NCBI GenBank assembly: GCA_030737875.1
Contig: CM060909.1
Location: 29,843,659 to 29,907,658, forward strand
Direction of reading: 5' to 3'
Source: Allium sativum
Lineage: Eukaryota; Streptophyta; Magnoliopsida; Asparagales; Amaryllidaceae
DNA: 64,000 bases
Below the pieces are notes generated by a model. That model was not told the DNA's origin. It did no database searches and saw only the letters and a list, made by a program, of their open reading frames with translations. Positions 25,248-34,870 of this stretch are shown piece after piece (the first letter of the stretch is position 1; each line of letters opens with the position of its first letter). A program made the translations under genes and the position numbers.

Positions 25248-25252
25248 GTGTC
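25248..25252. repeat. Target-site duplication GTGTC, left copy (chromovirus)
   Basis: GTGTC precedes TGTAATAACC. The right copy at 41830-41834 reads GCGTC (one T/C difference). The uninterrupted sister LTRs have GTGTC here (17400-17404), so the right copy mutated. Confidence 0.85.
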
Positions 25253-25429
25253 TGTAATAACCCGGAAAATGTGAACCAGTTAAAATTTTTTAAATTAGGT
25301 TATTAGCAAAGAATTTGAATAATTTAAATAGCCTATTTCCTTAAAATATAGAATTGGGTATAATATTGCAGTTTGAAATTTTGAATACAAACTTTGTCTG
25401 ACTATACCGGGTGGGAAATATAACGGATT

Positions 25430-25860
25430 TTAACGAAACTGGAAATATTTAAATCTGTTTATCAATACCTTTCTAACGAATCTGAAAAATCGAAATTTCA
25501 TAACAGAAACCAAAAGTTATGGCCAAATGAATTTTCAGAAAGGTCGCTATATAGTATATATAGCCCTTGGAAATTGAGATTTTGCATACGACCTTGGAAT
25601 TCAACAAAACCACTTTTGTTGGGTCCGGGATGTCAAATTATTGCTAAGTTTCAAATTTCGTAATTTTTGAAGCTAGTATGTGAGCGGGGCAAAAGATAAC
25701 GTGTTTGCTCAAATTCTGTTAAAATGGGTCGACCTAAAAATGGCCGTTTTTCAAACGAGCTCAGAATTCGACGAAACTGGTTTTGTTAGGACCGTATCTT
25801 CAAAACAAAACTAGATTTATTTTTCTGGAATTTTTCGATTCAGTTTGTGGCCCTGGCAAA
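25430..25860 (+). repeat. Degenerate repeats in the chromovirus U3
   Basis: Three diverged copies (about 25430, 25590 and 25755) of a unit around GAATTCGACGAAACTGGTTT, each followed by a short spacer and TTTCTGGAATTTTT or CAAATTTCGTAATTTTT text. The same unit recurs in the U3 of the outer LTR and of the minus-strand LTRs. It may be a promoter/enhancer repeat; this is inference. Confidence 0.5.
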
Positions 25861-26099
25861 TTGAAATGTACGTTTAAATTAAATATCGAATGTTTTATAT
25901 TTTAATTTGAAAAATAACTGACTGTAACAGTCGAAATGGCCAACGAAACATATCCCATTGTGTTCGGAATGGGGGTATTTAGCTAGGGGCGATAGTCGTT
26001 GGGTTTGATTTCGAGGTCGTTTGTGGAAGGGGGTATTTTTGGAATTAAATAAATTAAAAATTAAAATAAAAAGGGCATCGACCAATCACAATTCATCTT

Positions 26100-26644
26100 C
26101 CCCAACGTCTTCCTGTCGCGACGCGGAAAAGGATCCGAAACTTCTCTCTTAAATTTCTCTGCAACCACACAACGAAATCAAGCAAACTCAGATCAATTTT
26201 GAAGAGCGTTCAGAGATCTTCAAATCCATAGTAATTTCACGAATATTCGTTGAGTATTGAGGGAGTTATAGCGTCGGGAAACCCCGAACTTTGCGCCGCC
26301 GCCGTGGGTTCTGGAGGCCACCGAGTTGATCATCTCGGGTAGCTTTGGGAAGCTCTTTCCTTCCTCTTCGACGCAGCGCTGGCCGTTCGTCCTAAAGCTT
26401 CGTGGTTTTGCCGAAAAGTTCAACCCTAGTTTTCGAATTTGAAAAGGGTATACGGCTGAAACCATTTTCAACTGATTTTTACACTTTAAAGCGTTGCAAA
26501 CTTGTAAAAATCGTATCTTTTTGCTATGTTAGCGAAATTCGATGAAACAGGAGACACCGTGACCGCAAGGAGGCCCTCTACATTCTAGAAGAAGCCGCGG
26601 ATTTTTCTGACCTTCATACGATTTTTAGCACTGCAATAACCAAT
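26100..26644 (+). other. Exon-like leader segment in the chromovirus 5' LTR
   Basis: This segment is less AT-rich than the rest of the LTR, with CGCCGCCGCCGTGGG (26293) and a TTCAACCCTAG stretch. It lies downstream of an A/T-rich element (AAATAAATTAAAAATTAAAA, 26046) and a CCAAT motif. It ends AACCAAT|GTGAGG, a fair splice donor. The position in the LTR matches the GC-rich segments of the other families, although the sequence is different. No conserved open frame: a frame open in the 3' LTR is closed by TAA in the 5' LTR. Confidence 0.45.
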
Positions 26645-26650
26645 GTGAGG
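26645..26650 (+). other. Splice-donor-like GTGAGG, chromovirus 5' LTR
   Basis: AACCAAT|GTGAGG matches AACCGTCCAAT|GTGAGT at the same module position in the outer LTR (43622). The candidate acceptor is 31507. Confidence 0.4.
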
Positions 26651-26831
26651 AATCTGAACTATTTGTGTGAATGAAATCGCGTTCTATAAATTATATAAGC
26701 GAAGTGTAAATTATATACGCATTGTATACCTCATGTACATGTGTTGTATGAGTTGTATTAGCGATGTATAAATTATACAAGCATTGAATGAAACATATAT
26801 GCTTTGAGTTGTGATAAAATACAAGTGAATT

Positions 26832-26852
26832 ATTATATATATATATATATAC
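26832..26852. repeat. (TA)n microsatellite, 5' LTR
   Basis: About 20 bp of alternating TA next to the hairpin. The same site in the 3' LTR (37375-37433) has expanded to nearly 60 bp. Confidence 0.9.
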
Positions 26853-26857
26853 TCCCC

Positions 26858-26878
26858 TCGTCCACAGACCATGGACGA
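26858..26878 (+). promoter_or_regulatory. Conserved LTR hairpin, chromovirus 5' LTR
   Basis: Perfect 7-bp arms TCGTCCA and TGGACGA around loop CAGACCA, just 3' of the (TA) tract. The orientation relative to LTR sense is the same as in the minus-strand families. Confidence 0.65.
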
Positions 26879-27241
26879 TATTTATTGCTTGTGATTGACG
26901 TGATATTATATAGTATGACGAATGGTTGGGAATAATTGTTTGTGGTTGATATTATGGTTGAAAAATACCTTTATGGTTGGAAAATACCTTTATGGTTGAA
27001 AAATACCCTCTTGTCGTTGAAACCAAATAGAATAGGATTGTGGAAATGAAAATAAAACATGCCGCCTGCGTGCGAACTAGATGCATGATCCCCATTGTCA
27101 AAAACCGCGAGGTTTTAAGGTAGAGCGAGGAGCCGTACTAGGGACGGTCCCGGTTTTAACTACCCTGCCGTTATGCTGCCGAAAATTTCAGAAATATTTA
27201 TGTGTTAGAATAATTTTCGTTCGTTGAAATAGATTAGATAA

Positions 27242-27700
27242 AATCACATTTTTATATATACATAAATTATATAGAATATTCATGTATTGAGTTGCAATTC
27301 ATACGTTGAGTTGAAATTCATGTGTTGAATATTATTTGAATTTAAACAAATGGCTTTAGCGATAAAAATCACATTTTTATATATATACAAACTATATAGA
27401 ATATTCATGTGTTGAATTGAAATTAATTCGTTGAGTTGAAATTCATGTGTTGAATATTGTTTGAATTTAAACAAATGGCTTTAGCGATAAAAAATCACAT
27501 TTTTATATATATACAAACTATATAGAATATTCATGTGTTGAGTTGCAATTCATTCGTTGAGTTGAAATTCATGTGTTGAATATTATTTGAATTTAAACAA
27601 ATGGCTTTAGCGAAAATATCACATTTTTATATATGTACAAACTATATAGAATATTCATGTGTTGAATTGCAATTCATTCGTTGAGTTGAAGTTCATGTGT
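27242..27700. repeat. About 124-bp tandem repeat, chromovirus 5' LTR (4 units)
   Basis: Units led by AATCACATTTTTATATATA recur near 27242, 27367, 27491 and 27616. Each contains ATTCATGTGTTGAA, the reverse complement of the TTCAACACATGAAT core of the minus-strand LTR repeats. Confidence 0.88.
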
Positions 27701-27770
27701 TGAATGTTATCATCTTTTAAAAATAAAATGAATCGACAATGAAACTATATTTTTATAGTGAATATGAAGT

Positions 27771-27945
27771 GTTAAAAATACACATGTGTCGAATAAATAT
27801 TTTTGATGATAAAAATATTCCTTTTATCATGTATACGCTTTGTTAAAAATACACACGTGTCGAATAAATATTTTTGATGATAAAAATATTCCTTTTATCA
27901 TGTATAGGCTTAGTTAAAAATACACATGTGTTGAAATAAATAATA
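27771..27945. repeat. 71-bp tandem repeat, chromovirus 5' LTR
   Basis: GTTAAAAATACACA recurs at 27771, 27842 and 27913 (period 71). Confidence 0.9.
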
Positions 27946-28774
27946 GTTTGCTAGAAATATTATTATTAGCTTTGTTCTGCATATATATACATGTGTTGAA
28001 CAGGAAAAATGGATTAGCTGTAGTGTAAAGAAATTATTCGCGTGCCCGACAAATAGGTAAACCTTGATGAGTTGGCTGTGCAATTTTATTTATATATCAA
28101 CTCCTGTGAATGCCATTGGATTCTGAGTGCTAGTTATTCTGTGTGAAATAATAAATAACGCCATAGGATAGTAACAATTAATTTTGAACTACACTACATG
28201 GCATACTTCTTGATGATAGGCATACTTCATCATATTCCACATAAGCAACTGGAGCTTGTGTGACGAGGTGGAAGATTTACCATACAAGCAAGAGGCTTGT
28301 ATGGCGATGACCATGTACTACAGGTTGAACTGATGACTGATAAGGACTATATAAATTATAACGATAAATTGCCAGATTAATAAAAACCCCACACGGGTCT
28401 GGAGTTGACAATAATCACGTCGCTCTAGTTAGTAGATACGGCACATGGACTATTTATTTCCACACAGAAACGGGGGTGACGAGAATTTATTCTCTGGAGT
28501 GATTATCAGTACATACTCCCCCGTAAACACCAGAATATATCACTATAAATATGTGAATGCTTTTTAGGATTTATTGGGTACCTAATACGGCCCAATAAAT
28601 TTCCAAACCCCTCCCCGTACAAAGGAGGTTATGGCGAAATTTTTCGAAATATTAAGGCGTTAGTGAAATATTTGAAGTGAAAACGAAGTTGAAATTATAA
28701 AATGAACTATAGTTGAAATTATAGAATGAACTATATTTATATATATATAATTATAATTAAAAGGAATAGAGGCC

Positions 28775-29230
28775 GTGCAGTTCGTGTTTCGGAATCATAA
28801 TTTGAAACGGTTAGTACGAGAAATCCGACCATCGGATTTTCCCGAAACCGCAACCGCTGGGTTCGCCTTGGAAATATCTTTCCAACGGCACCAACCTTGT
28901 AAAAATCCAACGGTTGGATTGTCCGGAATGTTTAATTCAAATCTGAAGAAAAACAGCGCCAGAGTCGTTTATATTTATATATAAATATAAATATAATTAA
29001 ATTAAATCGAATAACGACGCTGCAGTTCGAATTTTGAAACCGTAACTTCAAACGACTAGTGTGGAAGATCCGACCGTCGGATTCTCACGAAACCGAAACC
29101 GTTGGGTTCGCTTTGGGAATATCTTCCCACTGATATAGACTTTGTAAAAATCCAACGGTTAGATTTTCCGATATGTGTAAAACAAATTAGGAGAAAAACA
29201 GCGCCAGTGCCACGGCACGACCTGAAACGT
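28775..29230. repeat. Diverged direct duplication in the chromovirus 5' LTR
   Basis: Two units (28775-28975 and 29020-29220) share GCAGTTCG, TCCGACC(A/G)TCGGATT, GAAACCG.AACCG.TGGGTTCG, AAAATCCAACGGTT and AAAACAGCGCCAG. The antisense of the same text is present in the minus-strand LTRs (for example 6220-6420), so it is an old LTR module duplicated here. Confidence 0.7.
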
Positions 29231-30489
29231 CGTTTAATTAAATATGGCCATTTTTAAATAAATAAAAATGGCAAAAAATCGTTATAAAATATTATAAGCA
29301 TTATTGATTGAAAATAAACCAATTGGGCTTGAATTGTTTGATATTTGATGGTTGTATGTGTTTGACACGAAAATAACACTAAATAACTGAAAGATGGATG
29401 TCGAATAATATAACCATAAAAAGATTCGATTTAAATTCTAATGACGTGAATTATTTGAAAAGGCCGAGCTAAACCTCATTTCAAATAATTTATTGAGCGA
29501 TTCGAATTGGAAAATGCAAAGACGATTCAAGACCGACGATCTTCGTATCGGTTGGATGGGCGCTACTGAGGTTCCTGACTGGAGTAGCTACCGGAAGGGG
29601 ACGGAAGTAGTAGCCGTCTGAACGTATGTGTTGATTGGACGGATATACGAGGAATTTGACGCCTCCGGTTTCGTTCAGACCCAGGACGGACTTGTAAATG
29701 GACTGTGTGTCTGACATTGGATTTTGTTCTATACTGATTGATCTCTGTTAAATATATATCTATTTGGCGGCGGAGAATTTATTCTTTTGCTTAACGCCCT
29801 TCTCTGAGACGTACGAGCTCAGAGGTTATATATCGATGGAAATCAATCGTATGGAGTGGACTGCCTATGTGGCATGCCAAGATGTTGTGATCAAGGCTTC
29901 TGTTGCAAAGCAAAGTCTTGTGGATGATGATAAAAGCAAGGTCTACGTGGCCAAGCTTTGTGTATTTCGTAGATTCGCGAGCCTCACACCTCGGTATGAG
30001 TCTAAAACGGGATAAGGACCCAAGGAGAGCATGACGTTTCTTTCTAGCTATGGTGGTGTCAGTGACTTACCAGCCCTGACATTTATATCTATTTTTCACC
30101 TATGTGGTTGTTGGAATGCGAGGCGCCTCGATATAGGTCTGTAAGGACCGGGAAACGTGTGTTCAGGAATTGCCAATCCTCAAACGTAAGAGAGGATCGG
30201 CCTTGGAGGATCCAGGGTTACCCAGAGTGCGTAGTCCTGAGGCATTTGCTAGAGTGTCTCGAAGCGGAGAGGAGCTTGCCCCTTGCCTTGACTCATGACG
30301 GAAATCCAATTTCCAATACGAGATAACGGATTCGATTGTAACTTATATGTGGCGACATAGTGGCATGGGACACTTTTGCCGCCTATGATTGATATTTATG
30401 ATGCTATTCATTTTTGAAACATATATGCACTAGTAATAATATCAAATGATTTTGCTTCATACGTATCAAGCATATTTGGCTATTATAAG

Positions 30490-30495
30490 GTAAAA
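30490..30495 (+). other. Second splice-donor-like site (AAG|GTAAAA) near the 5' LTR end
   Basis: TATAAG|GTAAAA is conserved in sense in every LTR family here, including TCGTAAG|GTAAAA in the outer LTR (near 710 and 47230). It could be an alternative donor, or part of a conserved RNA element. Confidence 0.3.
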
Positions 30496-30901
30496 CTCTA
30501 TCCTCCGGCTTGTGTTGCATTGTGTGATGGGACCTGAGTCTTATAATGGTTTCATTCTTTAAAAAAGCATTGCGTTGTTTTTAAAAGAATTTACATTGTT
30601 TTAAATGCACTAGCAATCACTGGAGTAAACCCGTTCCGCGAAAGTGGCGTGGTCCTATGATTTTCTTATTACTGTTGTTTAACTGTTAAATAGATTCCTC
30701 ATACCGGTCCCCATGACTGACTCGTTGTTTGTTTCACTTTGCAAACGCGGGTGCCCTTATTTTCACACGGGCAGCCTAGTACACAGGTGACAGGTTGTTT
30801 TTGGCTCTGCACTGCTGCATAGAGTGCATTTTTGGCTCATGGCGAGGCTGACTTCACAGAGACGACTTTGACATTTTACGCCATTACTGTTCTTATATTA
30901 T

Positions 30902-31045
30902 GATTCCTCCACTGGCGATGCAGACTAGTTTACTTTCCGTATTTCTCACTATATGTATATGTATTCCTCCTTCGGCGACGTAGACGGATACCCTTATTAT
31001 GTCCCACTGCATGTATGTATTCCGCCTCTGGCGATGATGACTGAT
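30902..31045. repeat. Degenerate repeat of about 58 bp near the 5' LTR end
   Basis: Three units at about 30902, 30962 and 31018 contain ATTCC.CC...GGCGA.G followed by GACT or GACG. Related TTCCGCTGTG motifs occur at the same place in the outer LTR (970 and 1070). Confidence 0.6.
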
Positions 31046-31247
31046 CACTTTCCTTTTTATTTACTAAGTTATATCCCACGCTATGCTATTCTGATATTAT
31101 TACATGTTGTGATTCCGCTGTCGTATCCATGTAAATTTATTCTAATTATTGTTTCTGCTATTATCTGTTCTCTGCTATGATGATTAATGTGTTATCTCCC
31201 AATGATTATCCTTAATACCGCCCCTCTGATTTTGGGATCGTCACAGT

Positions 31248-31259
31248 TGGTATCAGAGC
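31248..31259 (+). other. Primer-binding site of the chromovirus
   Basis: TGGTATCAGAGC is complementary to the 3' end of initiator tRNA-Met and starts two bases after the LTR end CACA. Confidence 0.93.
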
Positions 31260-31477
31260 TTTGGTTAACCTTAGTTCCGGGATCTAACACATAAAACACC
31301 TCGTCAGAATAGAATCAGTAGTGTTCTAATGCGAGTAGCTCATTAGAGATAGTATTAGCAATGTCCTAGAATGAGCTAAGCAGATTAGCAAAACAATTTG
31401 ATCAGTACATCATCATTATCTTTCCTTGTATTCCCTTGCTTTATCATTTATGAAAATTATTAAATCTGTGAGCTTGA

Positions 31478-31507
31478 CTCTTTTCTTGCTTATAAGTATT
31501 CTCTTAG
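31478..31507 (+). other. Splice-acceptor-like site directly before the gag ATG
   Basis: A pyrimidine-rich run (CTCTTTTCTTGCTTATAAG) is followed by TATTCTCTTAG, and the gag ATG begins on the next base. This is a good plant 3' splice site. If used with a donor in the LTR (26645 or 30490) it would place gag at the start of the second exon and remove the PBS. Inference from sequence only. Confidence 0.45.
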
Positions 31508-31741
31508 ATGGCTACACGAGCAGCAGCAGCTAGAGGAGGCCGTGGAGGCCGTGGAGGCCAAGGAGTGGCAGCAGGAGGACGGGGGAATATCCCCGTAGTT
31601 GTGGAAATCCCTATTGTTCAGCCACCAGCACCAGAAGACTTTGAGCTAGATAAAGTAGCAAAGAGGTACAGAAATCTTGGGGGAAAACCTTTTACCGGCA
31701 CTGGTAGTGACCGAAGCTATAGCTTGGTTGAAAACCTGTGA
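31508..31741 (+). pseudogene. gag, N-terminal fragment (frameshifted)
   Basis: The gag start codon follows the TTAG acceptor. The predicted start is Met-Ala-Thr-Arg with an Ala run, then a basic Arg-Gly-Gly repeat region (residues about 9-25) typical of RNA-binding tails, then an acidic/hydrophobic stretch leading into the capsid domain. The true frame is lost near 31710, where similarity continues in the next frame (31677-32987). The remaining codons up to the stop at 31739 are out of frame. The product would be a 77-residue fragment with no capsid domain. Gag is the structural protein that packages element RNA into cytoplasmic particles. Confidence 0.85.
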
Positions 31742-32987
31742 GAAAATCTTTGAAGGCATGGGTATGGGAACCAACAACAAAGCCCGACTTGGCATTTGTC
31801 TCCTTCAGGAGGAAGCAGAGCTATGGTGGGATGCTATTACCTCAGAGGATGCAGCTGGTACTGTCAGGACTTGGGAGCAATTTAAAACTATGTTCAATGA
31901 GAAGTTTGTACCAGAACAAGCTCTAGAGAGGATGCGAGAGCAATTTGCTAATCTCCAGCAAGGAGATCTCTCTATTCAGGATTATCTGAATAAGTTCACC
32001 CAATTGTCGCGCTATGCTCCAGAGCTGATTAAGACCAACAAAGCAAAGAACAAGAAATTCATATTTGGGCTGAAGCGCAAGTACCACGATAGAGCTATGG
32101 GCAACATCAAACTCTCCTTTACAGAACTAGTAGAGATGGCTTGCAATTACGAAGACATGGATGAGAGGCATGCTAGCCAAGACCGCGCCAAAAGCCAAGC
32201 TGGAAATAAGTGCAAAGCCTCAGCAGATCAACCCGAATTTAGCATTACCGCGGCCACTACTCAGAAACCTGCAAAGATCCCGAAAGGAAATTGCTACAAT
32301 TGCGGGAAGCCAGGTCACTTTTCTAATGTATGCAAAGCTCCGAGGAAGCCAAAGGCAAATGACTCAGCCGAATGCTACAACTTCCATAAGAAGGGGAACA
32401 ATAGCAGGAATTGTCCTCTGAAGCAAAATGCTCAAGTGGCTCATGTCTATGACGGGAAGACCCTGCCAGCTATCACCGATGGATCAGGTAAACCCGATGT
32501 CTTGGGAGGTACCCTTACCATTAAAAATATTCCTGTTTCTGTACTTTTTGATACTGGTGCATCACGTAGTTTCATTTCTGGTAACCTTGTTCACAAATTA
32601 AAATTGAAACGAAGAAAGCTTAAGGAACCAATTAAAGTCCGAAACCCGATAGGAAGTTCTGTTAGTCTCAGTATATACTGTAGGGTGCCTATCTCTTACT
32701 CTTTCTACAAGTTCTCTTTTGATTCAATTGTTATGGACCTTTCCGAATTTGATATTATACTGGGGCTGGACTGGTTGACAAAATATAAGGCCGAAGTTAG
32801 ATGTGCCGAAAGAATCGTGAAAGTTAAAACAAAACTGGGGCATATCACTATACCATGCCATGGCTCAGAAATCAATAGAACAGAATTTTGGTCTTCTTTA
32901 GAAATTACTCCCCCTTCAATAGAAAAGATACCGGTTGTTAAAAACTACGCGGATGTGTTTGAAGAAGTAGAAAACTTACCGCCGTAA
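31677..32987 (+). pseudogene. gag (capsid, zinc knuckles) and aspartic protease, second fragment
   Basis: Open for 436 codons, but the first codon is TTG, so there is no proper start; it continues the frame broken near 31710. Residues about 15-160 match the plant retrotransposon Gag domain (AWLKTCEKIFEGMG, then TWEQFKTMFNEKF and LSIQDYLNKFTQLSRYAPEL). A CCHC knuckle, CYNCGKPGHFSNVC, lies at residues about 206-219. A second knuckle downstream (32373-32414) has lost its second Cys (to Phe) and its His (to Asn), so it should not bind zinc. The protease signature LFDTGASRSF is at residues about 290-300. The frame ends at TAA 32985 where the gag-pol reading normally continues into reverse transcriptase. 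Confidence 0.9.
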
Positions 32988-33269
32988 AGAGAAATTGAAT
33001 TTAGGATAGATCTGATTCCTAACGCCCGACCAGTAGTACATCCCATTAGAAGAATGGCCCCGAAAGAAAAAGAAGAGTTAAGTAGTCAAACCCGAGAATT
33101 GCTTTGGAAATGTCTGATCAGACCGAGCTTTTCAGCTTGGGGAGCAGCAGTAGTATTTGTCCCGAAATCAGACGGTACTCTAAGACTTTGTGTTGATTAC
33201 CGAGATCTCAATAAGCAGACACTGAAGAACAAATATCCTTTGCCCTGTATAGACAATCTGTTAGATTAA
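32988..33269 (+). pseudogene. Reverse transcriptase, N-terminal piece
   Basis: Same frame as the preceding piece, after the TAA at 32985. It carries the RT fingers region: [20 protein letters not shown] followed by RDLN, then KNKYPLP. It is closed by TAA at 33267, at a place where the family normally has a residue such as Gln, so a C-to-T change is likely. RT copies the RNA genome to DNA in the cytoplasmic particle. This piece alone lacks the catalytic aspartates. Confidence 0.9.
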
Positions 33270-33389
33270 TTAAATGGAGCAACAATATTCTCTAGAATGG
33301 ACCTAGCTACAGGTTTCCACCAATTGCGTATAGCCGAAGACTGTGTTCCTTTGACAGCCTTCAGGGGTCCCGATTTATTCTACGAATGA
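33270..33389 (+). pseudogene. Reverse transcriptase, first catalytic-Asp piece
   Basis: A 39-codon in-frame piece between two stops. It contains FSRMDLATGFHQLRI, where the Asp is the first RT catalytic aspartate. It ends at TGA 33387-33389, just before [10 protein letters not shown], where chromovirus RTs have Trp; the TGG-to-TGA change is a G-to-A transition. Confidence 0.85.
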
Positions 33390-34550
33390 TTAGTAATGCC
33401 GTTCGGCTTGTGTAACGCTCTGGCATACTTCGTCGATCTTATGAATAGAGTGTTCCGTGGTGTATTGAATAAATTTGTTCTAGTCTTCATCGATGACATT
33501 TTAATCTACTCTAAGTCGGAAGATGAGCATGCAAAACATTTGGAACAAGTGTTAAAAATTCTAAGGAGAAATGTCTTGAAAGCAAAATTTTCTAAGTGTG
33601 TCTTCTGGCAGAATGAAGTTAAATTCCTAGGCCATGTCGTATCAAAAGAGGGAATTGCTGTAGATCCAAGCAAAATTACAGCGATTCAGAACTGGAAACA
33701 ACCTACTACGCCCACTGAAGTTCGAAGTTTCCTTGGATTAGCTAGTTACTATCGGAAATTCGTTCAGGATTTTTCAAAGATATCAGGAGTATTGACAAAG
33801 CTTACAAAGAAGCATGAGAAATTCAAATTGATTCCCGAATGTGAAGAAGCTTTCCAGGAGCTGAAACTGAAGTTGACAACTGCTCCAGTATTGACAATAA
33901 TAGAAGGCAACCAAGACTTGACTGTATGGACAGATGCTTCTATTAGAGGGCTAGGCGCAGTGTTAATGCAAAAAGGCCAAGTGATCGCTTATGCCAGTCG
34001 TCAACTAAAGCCGCATGAAAGAAACTATGCTACTCATGATCTTGAGTTATTAGCTATCGTGTTCGCTTTAAGAATCTGGAGGCATTATTTACTGGGCGAG
34101 AAGTTCGAACTATTTACCAATCATCAATCCTTGAAATATCTATTCACCCAGAAAGATCTAAACTTGAGGCAACAGCGTTGGTTAGAATTCCTTGCAGCAT
34201 ACGATTTTGAAATTCTATACACTCCAGGGAAAGCCAATGTTGTAGCAGATGCGCTCAGCAGAAAGAATGAAATCATTGCCAGTTTTATCATTACTTCTTC
34301 CTTAGAAGATAAGATTACTATTCTGCAGAAGGACGATGAATTCATTAAAAGGATTAGCCAGCGGATCCAAGAAGGAAAACCCTCAGATTTTAGCCTTGAT
34401 AGTGAAGGGGTCCTAAGATTAAAAGGGCAAATTTGTGTGCCTGGAATCCCAGAGCTCAGAAGAGAAATACTTGATGAGTGCCACAAATCCAAATTGAGTA
34501 TCCATCCCGGTGTGAGCAAAATGTATAACGATATCAAACGCACATTCTAG
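33390..34550 (+). pseudogene. Reverse transcriptase (palm to connection), RNase H and integrase zinc domain
   Basis: In frame with the preceding pieces, this is the longest surviving piece. The RT active site FIDDILIYS lies near residues 30-40 of the frame opened by the ATG at 33396, followed by the thumb ([23 protein letters not shown]). RNase H starts at about residue 170 ([16 protein letters not shown], then [20 protein letters not shown]). The third RNase H acid appears changed: TNHQSLKYL where the family has Asp before His, again a likely G-to-A change. The integrase zinc domain begins with the His of LSIHPG and is cut by TAG at 34548, where the family has an aromatic residue (usually Trp or Tyr). 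Confidence 0.92.
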
Positions 34551-34870
34551 TGGAAGGCGATGAAAAGAGATATTTCAATATATGTTAGCAGATGTTCCAC
34601 TTGCCAGCTAGTTAAGAGTGATCAGCAGAAATTGGCTGGACTATTACAACCCTTAGAAATTCCAGGATGGAAGTAGGAACAAATTTCGATGGATTTCATC
34701 GATGGCTTACCACGAACTAGAAAAGGAAACGACAGTATATGGGTAATCGTAGATCGCTTCACGAAGACTGCCCATTTCATACCTGTCCGATCCAACAGAA
34801 TGGCTCAAAGTCTAGCACAGATTTACTTCAGAGAAATAGTTAAACTTCATGGGGTGCCGCTCAATAAGTC
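34551..34870 (+). pseudogene. Integrase, zinc-domain end and start of the catalytic core
   Basis: In frame with the upstream pieces. It includes the second half of the HHCC zinc motif (RCSTCQLVK). TAG at 34674-34676 falls where the family has Trp. The catalytic core then opens at ATG 34689 with MDFIDGLP (first catalytic Asp) and [15 protein letters not shown]. The frame is lost near 34863-34870 by a net one-base deletion, just before the second catalytic Asp. Downstream codons in this frame (to 34940) are out of register. Integrase inserts the cDNA into host chromatin. Confidence 0.88.

Larger units (their letters stand above)
19507..25252 (-). mobile_element. LTR copy 3 of the array, left part (interrupted by the chromovirus)
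   Basis: The left terminus is TGTAAGGACCC and the LTR resumes at 41835-42913, giving a net length of about 6.8 kb. A private deletion of about 97 bp lies at 20276, joining TTCCGT to TGGATG; copies 1 and 2 keep the intervening sequence. The AT tract near 22050 is longer than in the other copies. The chromovirus interrupts the GC-rich segment. Confidence 0.9.
25253..31245 (+). mobile_element. 5' LTR of the chromovirus (5993 bp)
   Basis: It runs TGTAATAACCCGG to GATCGTCACA and is followed one base later by the PBS. Sense order: U3 with degenerate repeats (25430-25860); a block ACATATCCCATTGTG...CGAGGTCG (25948-26020) shared with the minus-strand LTRs; a CCAAT motif (26077) and exon-like segment (26100-26644); a (TA) tract; the conserved hairpin; a GC module (27059-27190); 124-bp and 71-bp arrays; a segment resembling element interiors (28604-28680); a diverged duplication (28775-29230); and the terminal block 29490-31245 shared, in inverted orientation, with the minus-strand LTRs. 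Confidence 0.92.

Noticed and set aside
29764..30015. 83-codon frame in the 5' LTR of the chromovirus
   Set aside because: It is closed early in the 3' LTR (stop near 40538) and broken in the related minus-strand LTRs, so conservation here is not at protein level.
31248..31259. Possible tRNA-related gene
   Set aside because: Only the 12-base primer-binding complement is present; no cloverleaf follows.
34124..34543. 139-codon minus-strand frame
   Set aside because: Antisense shadow of the RNase H/integrase coding region.
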